Shown one piece after another: positions 62,358-64,000 of a stretch of DNA of 64,000 nt. The stretch comes from an uncultured SAR116 cluster alpha proteobacterium. Its GTDB lineage: Bacteria > Pseudomonadota > Alphaproteobacteria > Puniceispirillales > Puniceispirillaceae. Every line of letters begins with the position of its first letter. Position 1 is the stretch's first letter. The translations under genes were made by a program, and so were the position numbers. Location of the stretch: contig CABXZZ010000001.1 of the NCBI GenBank assembly GCA_902516825.1, positions 43,494 to 107,493 on the forward strand, given 5' to 3'. A model generated the notes under the pieces. The model made no database searches. It saw only the letters and a program-made list of their open reading frames with translations, and was not told the DNA's origin.

Positions 62358-63263
62358 TTAATATGACTTATTGCCTTTAAAAAACATGGGTGAGAACTGT
62401 ATTAACAGCCCTGTCCAAATCAACACGAACACAATGATATCTGAGACATTAAATGGCTCACCAAGTATAATGCTGATAATCAACTGGCTTGTTGGATTAA
62501 GGTAAAAAATCAATCCTGCAATAGCTAAAGGTAAGACCTTATTACCATTGTGAAATAGGTATAATGGTACAATAGTTAACAATCCGCAAAAAACAGCAAG
62601 CATCAGACCGATAAAATTTCCTCCCAAAAATAGTGTTGTTCCGTTTTGCGCTTGCCACTCAAAATAAATCACAGCAATAGGCGCGAGCATTATTGTCTCT
62701 ATCATTGTTCCAGTATCTGGTTTGACAGGCAATTGTTTGCGAATAATCGTGTAGAATGCAAATGTTGTAGCCATACTCATCGCAATCCATGGAAAATTTG
62801 AAAAAGTCAGGCCCTTTAGTAAAGTGGCTGTAAAAGCAAATAGTAACGCAACCTTGGTCGATTTTTCTAGGCGTTCGCCGAAAAAATAATATCCCATTGC
62901 AGCAGTAAGTAACGGAAAAATATAATAGCCGAGTGCAGACTGCATTAGCTGCCCATATTTAATAGCGAATATAAACAACAGCCAATTTGTTCCGATCAAA
63001 GCAGAACAAATTATAAATAAAGAGATATTTTTGAACGAGCTTAGTGCATGCCTTATTTCTGGCAGCCGATTTTGGATAATAAAAACAACAATAAATATAA
63101 AACAAGACCAGAATGCGCGCTGTGCAACTATTTCAATAAGCGGAAATTCATTTAATAGGCGATAATATAAAGGTGCCATTCCCCATAAAAGCGCTCCTGA
63201 GGTTGTACTTACATATCCATAGCTCATTTTATTCATATTTTTTGGGTTTCCAATAAAGCGCAC
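62358..63263 (-). CDS. EamA/RarD-type transporter
   Basis: GYVSTTSGALLWGMAPLYYRLL...EIVAQRAFWSCFIF, multi-TM. Confidence 0.85.
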   Translation of the reverse strand: MRFIGNPKNMNKMSYGYVSTTSGALLWGMAPLYYRLLNEFPLIEIVAQRAFWSCFIFIVVFIIQNRLPEIRHALSSFKNISLFIICSALIGTNWLLFIFAIKYGQLMQSALGYYIFPLLTAAMGYYFFGERLEKSTKVALLFAFTATLLKGLTFSNFPWIAMSMATTFAFYTIIRKQLPVKPDTGTMIETIMLAPIAVIYFEWQAQNGTTLFLGGNFIGLMLAVFCGLLTIVPLYLFHNGNKVLPLAIAGLIFYLNPTSQLIISIILGEPFNVSDIIVFVLIWTGLLIQFSPMFFKGNKSY

Positions 63264-63426
63264 CTTCGCAGATGAGATTATATAAAAAAAGCCTAATTAA
63301 CTACAAAAAGGGCATCTGGGAATAAATAATGTAGCCCAAACATTGGTTCAAAATCAGGCTACTAAAATAATGTCTGTTAAATAAAGGAGGCTGTCATTAA
63401 CATTAAAAAAAATTAAAAGAGCTCGC

Positions 63427-64000
63427 TTAACTCACGTTTTCCAAAAGTTTTTCGAATAGCTGTTTTAAGGGAATCCGGTCATCTGCAATCATTTCTGGAG
63501 ATATATCCATATCTAGCTCAAGTATTCTTTTTCCTAATATAAAAGATTGTGGATCACTTATCGCTTCAACACACACAAGTTTATCTTGATACCAACTCCA
63601 TACCGAGAAGCTTCCCTCTTTCTTGCCTGAACGCACTTCGCTATGAATTAGTTGCGCTTCCCTCTTTTGTGGCAGAATTCCTGCTATCTGCAATTTCACA
63701 CTATGCTGATCAGACCAAAACCAAAACGCTTCTTGTTCTGGCAAGGCGGAGCCTGTAATTGAAGCTGCAGCCACTGTAGCGCTAAACTGCGCATGATATA
63801 CCGATTCTATCCTTGTTTTTGTTCTCTTCTCGGAGAAAGCAAGGTCGCCTATGACATAGATGTCATCTGATGCCAGGTAAGTTTCATCGACCTTAACACC
63901 GTCTACCACACAAAGCCCTAGGCCTTGAGGTAAATTTATATTAGGTTCAACACCAATTCCAAAAACTAGTACATCGCAATCTAAAAGCTTCCCAGAGTTC
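63427..64000 (-). CDS. FAD-dependent pyridine nucleotide-disulfide oxidoreductase (putidaredoxin reductase-like), 5' part outside window
   Basis: Frame stays open upstream of 63909 to the window end: ...DCDVLVFGIGVEPNINLPQGLGLCVVDGVKVDETYLASDDIYVIGDLAF. Confidence 0.8.
   Translation of the reverse strand, partial: NSGKLLDCDVLVFGIGVEPNINLPQGLGLCVVDGVKVDETYLASDDIYVIGDLAFSEKRTKTRIESVYHAQFSATVAAASITGSALPEQEAFWFWSDQHSVKLQIAGILPQKREAQLIHSEVRSGKKEGSFSVWSWYQDKLVCVEAISDPQSFILGKRILELDMDISPEMIADDRIPLKQLFEKLLENVS

Noticed and set aside
63331-63366. GTAGCC...GGCTAC inverted repeat
   Set aside because: Short stem with ~20-nt loop and no clear T tract; insufficient for a terminator call.

Overview
AT-rich bacterial chromosome segment. 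Gene content and order (petABC, carAB, hemF, DUF1285-NUDIX-CCA, TauE/TIGR02186, ELM1-like) point to an alphaproteobacterium; placement below class level is not supported. About 1-23.2 kb is a flagellar locus: fliD (minus strand, cut by the window edge and missing from the ORF track), fliS, a fliT-like gene, two divergent sigma54 activator genes, fliE-F-G-H-I-(J)-K-L-M-N, fliO-P-Q-R-flhB, then four tightly packed uncharacterised small or membrane ORFs. The rest is mostly housekeeping: a CAU-anticodon tRNA, rpoD, dnaG, yqeY, carAB, greA, Lrp, uvrC, pgsA, ilvE, MarR/OmpR/EnvZ-type regulators, proC, lgt, midA-like, pgeF, prs, rplY, pth, ychF, petABC, hemF, cca and others. No CRISPR array, prophage or intact transposon was recognised. 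The most interesting observations are: (i) four sigma54-type promoters (GG-N10-GC) at flagellar genes, two of them with a near-identical 14-nt motif 92-94 bp upstream; (ii) a divergent pair of sigma54 activators, one lacking a receiver domain and the other lacking a DNA-binding domain; (iii) a coupled four-gene module after flhB with an apparently cytoplasmic PDZ protein; (iv) tandem repeats in FliD; (v) a DnaA-box cluster in an AT-rich gap upstream of uvrC; (vi) two C8 tracts inside coding sequence; and (vii) a possible 22-aa lipoprotein ORF. All calls come from reading the sequence; no database search was run.
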